DNA of 6,581 nt from Candidatus Margulisiibacteriota bacterium (lineage in GTDB: Bacteria; Margulisbacteria; WOR-1; O2-12-FULL-45-9). Below, in pieces: positions 5,805 to 6,581 of this stretch. The notes beneath the pieces were generated by a model that saw nothing but the letters and a program-made list of their open reading frames with translations, was not told the origin of the DNA and did not search any database. How positions within the stretch are numbered: the stretch's first letter is position 1; each line of letters begins with the position of its first letter. The DNA lies in assembly GCA_030018645.1 (NCBI GenBank), contig JASEHX010000072.1, forward strand, positions 1 through 6,581. Reading direction: 5' to 3'. A program made the position numbers and the translations under genes.

Positions 5805-5916
5805 CCCTCACCCCGTTGATGTTGAAGAATTGCCCCCTCTCCCATCCTCCTTCGTTCTTCGAACTTCGGCGGACAAGCTGGGAGAGGGGGGTGACTTTAA
5901 AGCAAGCGGGTGAGGG
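5805..5916. repeat. Nested palindromic repeat, copy 2, between divergent genes
   Basis: The outer arms are 5805-5813 (CCCTCACCC) and 5908-5916 (GGGTGAGGG). The inner 12-base arms are 5833-5844 (CCCCCTCTCCCA) and 5879-5890 and are perfectly complementary. Instead of a short loop, the inner arms enclose 34 bases (5845-5878) that contain a small GTTC/GAAC hairpin and a TTCGGCGGACAAG segment. The element fills 112 of the 148 bases between the RF-1-like gene and ygiQ. It lies directly between their predicted promoters. Confidence 0.85.
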
Positions 5917-5924
5917 TTTATAAT
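5896..5924 (+). promoter_or_regulatory. Promoter of ygiQ, partly inside the palindromic repeat (leaderless type)
   Basis: TTTAAA (5896-5901) is followed after 17 bases by a perfect TATAAT (5919-5924). The ATG of ygiQ begins 5 bases after the -10 box, which predicts a transcript starting at the start codon. The -35 and most of the spacer belong to palindromic repeat copy 2. No Shine-Dalgarno is visible. Confidence 0.6.
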
Positions 5925-5929
5925 TAAGC

Positions 5930-6581
5930 ATGCCATTTTTGCCGGTTTCAAAAGAGGAAATCAAAAAACCGCTCGATATCATTTTAGTAAGCGGCGATGC
6001 CTATATTGACCATCCCAGCTTTGGGACCGCGCTCATTGGCCGCTATTTGGAATCCCAAGGTTTTTCCGTGGGCATCATTGCCCAACCCAATTGGAAAAGC
6101 GATAAAGACTTTTTAAAGCTGGGGAAGCCAAACTTGTTCTTTGCGGTTTCAGCCGGCAACCTCGATTCAATGGTGGCCAATTATACCGCCGATAAAAAGG
6201 TCCGCCGCAACGATATGTATTCACCGAATAATGAAGCGGGACAACGTCCCGATCGGGCAACTATTGTTTATACCAATAAGATCAAAGCTTTGTTCCCGGA
6301 TGTTCCGGTTGTATTGGGCGGAGTAGAGGCCAGCTTGCGGCGTTTTGCCCATTATGATTATTGGGATGATAAGGTTAGGCGGCCTTTGATTGTCGATGCG
6401 AAGGCGGATTATTTAGTTTATGGAATGGCGGAAACGGCAATTAAAACAATTGCCGAATTAAAAATGACCAATGACCAATGTCAAATGAATATAACTAAAA
6501 GCCCTCACCCCCAACCCCTCTCCCACTGGGAGAGGGGGGTATTTTCAGGGACTGCGGGTGAGGGATTTTGGGGAATTTCTG
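5930..6581 (+). CDS. ygiQ: YgiQ-family radical SAM protein, N-terminal part (runs off the window)
   Basis: The visible 217 codons encode the N-terminal, cobalamin-binding-like region of the YgiQ (UPF0313) radical SAM family, whose biochemical function is not established. Family landmarks are the start FLPVSKEE, VSGDAYIDHPSFGTALIGRYLE (20-41), the GIIAQPNW segment (48-55), SAGNLDSMVANYTADKK (74-90), YSPNNEAGQRPDRATIVYTN (97-116), LGGVEASLRRFAHYDYWDDKVR (129-150) and DAKADYLVYGMAETAI (156-171). The CxxxCxxC iron-sulfur motif lies further downstream, outside the window; family members are usually over 550 residues. From residue 178 the sequence leaves the family pattern: a heptamer repeat (about 178-187) and palindromic copy 3 (about 191-212) are read through in frame. 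Whether the frame resumes a normal YgiQ cannot be seen. The ATG at 5930 fits the family start and a TATAAT just upstream. Confidence 0.9.
   Translation, partial: MPFLPVSKEEIKKPLDIILVSGDAYIDHPSFGTALIGRYLESQGFSVGIIAQPNWKSDKDFLKLGKPNLFFAVSAGNLDSMVANYTADKKVRRNDMYSPNNEAGQRPDRATIVYTNKIKALFPDVPVVLGGVEASLRRFAHYDYWDDKVRRPLIVDAKADYLVYGMAETAIKTIAELKMTNDQCQMNITKSPHPQPLSHWERGVFSGTAGEGFWGIS
6463..6490. repeat. Heptamer tandem repeat inside ygiQ
   Basis: Four 7-base units read AATGACC, AATGACC, AATGTCA and AATGAAT. They are in the coding sequence of ygiQ and add the residues MTNDQCQMN, which do not resemble the family. The array ends 11 bases before palindromic copy 3. Read on the other strand the units contain ATTGGTC, similar in style to the ATTGTCC units at 3881-3894. 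Confidence 0.75.
6502..6564. repeat. Nested palindromic repeat, copy 3, in frame inside ygiQ
   Basis: This 63-base element has outer 9-base arms CCCTCACCC (6502-6510) and GGGTGAGGG (6556-6564). The inner 11-base arms are CCCCTCTCCCA (6515-6525) and TGGGAGAGGGG (6527-6537), leaving one base between them, so the last A-T pair cannot actually form. It spans 21 codons' length and stays open in the ygiQ frame, giving a peptide beginning SPHPQPLSHWERG. It shares all arms with the copies at 2253-2309 and 5805-5916. Confidence 0.88.

Noticed and set aside
5782..5982. N-terminal extension of the RF-1-like protein up to an ATG at 5982
   Set aside because: The extension is translated palindromic repeat, overlaps the ygiQ start, and would place the TATAAT promoter inside the gene; the ATG at 5781 gives the normal family length.
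6075..6326. Short open frames on both strands within ygiQ
   Set aside because: The YgiQ frame across this region matches conserved family motifs throughout, so the others are shadows.

Overview
The window (mid-40s % GC by eye) comes from a bacterial chromosome, probably of an uncultured lineage. Gene content is ordinary bacterial housekeeping, with no plasmid, phage or transposase genes. The combination of a tsaE-tsaB-rimI cluster, a MetH without its C-terminal reactivation module, and abundant palindromic and heptameric repeats placed inside genes reminds me of candidate-phylum metagenome assemblies (Margulisbacteria/WOR-1 or Omnitrophica type). That placement is an impression, not a search result.

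Layout. Bases 1-3877 (+) are a tight, overlapping gene string: the 3' part of tsaE, tsaB, rimI and metH. The first two make the tRNA t6A modification machinery, RimI is a GNAT N-acetyltransferase, and MetH is cobalamin-dependent methionine synthase. Bases 3879-4208 (-) are cutA, convergent with metH and separated from it by one base. Bases 4209-4409 hold the cutA promoter and a plus-strand intrinsic terminator. Bases 4410-5246 (-) encode a 278-residue protein I do not recognise. Bases 5359-5781 (-) encode a 140-residue RF-1-domain (GGQ) ribosome-rescue-type protein. Divergent from it, 5930-6581 (+) is the 5' part of a YgiQ-family radical SAM gene that runs off the window.

Two layers are not explained by the genes. 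First, a nested palindromic element (outer arms CCCTCACCC/GGGTGAGGG, inner arms CCCCTCTCCCA/TGGGAGAGGGG) occurs three times: inside metH in frame, between the RF-1-like gene and ygiQ, and inside ygiQ in frame. A second repeat type with 7-base periodicity occurs at the metH/cutA junction, where it supplies both stop codons, and inside ygiQ next to the palindrome. Second, four genes without a visible Shine-Dalgarno (rimI, cutA, the RF-1-like gene, ygiQ) each have a perfect TATAAT only 5-13 bases before the ATG. This predicts leaderless or nearly leaderless transcripts. The three internal starts with SD-like sequences (tsaB, metH, the 278-residue protein) lack such a box.

No tRNA, rRNA, CRISPR array, insertion sequence or replication origin was seen. 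I found no clearly new enzymatic system. The most noteworthy material is the protein-tolerated repeat elements and the leaderless promoter pattern.
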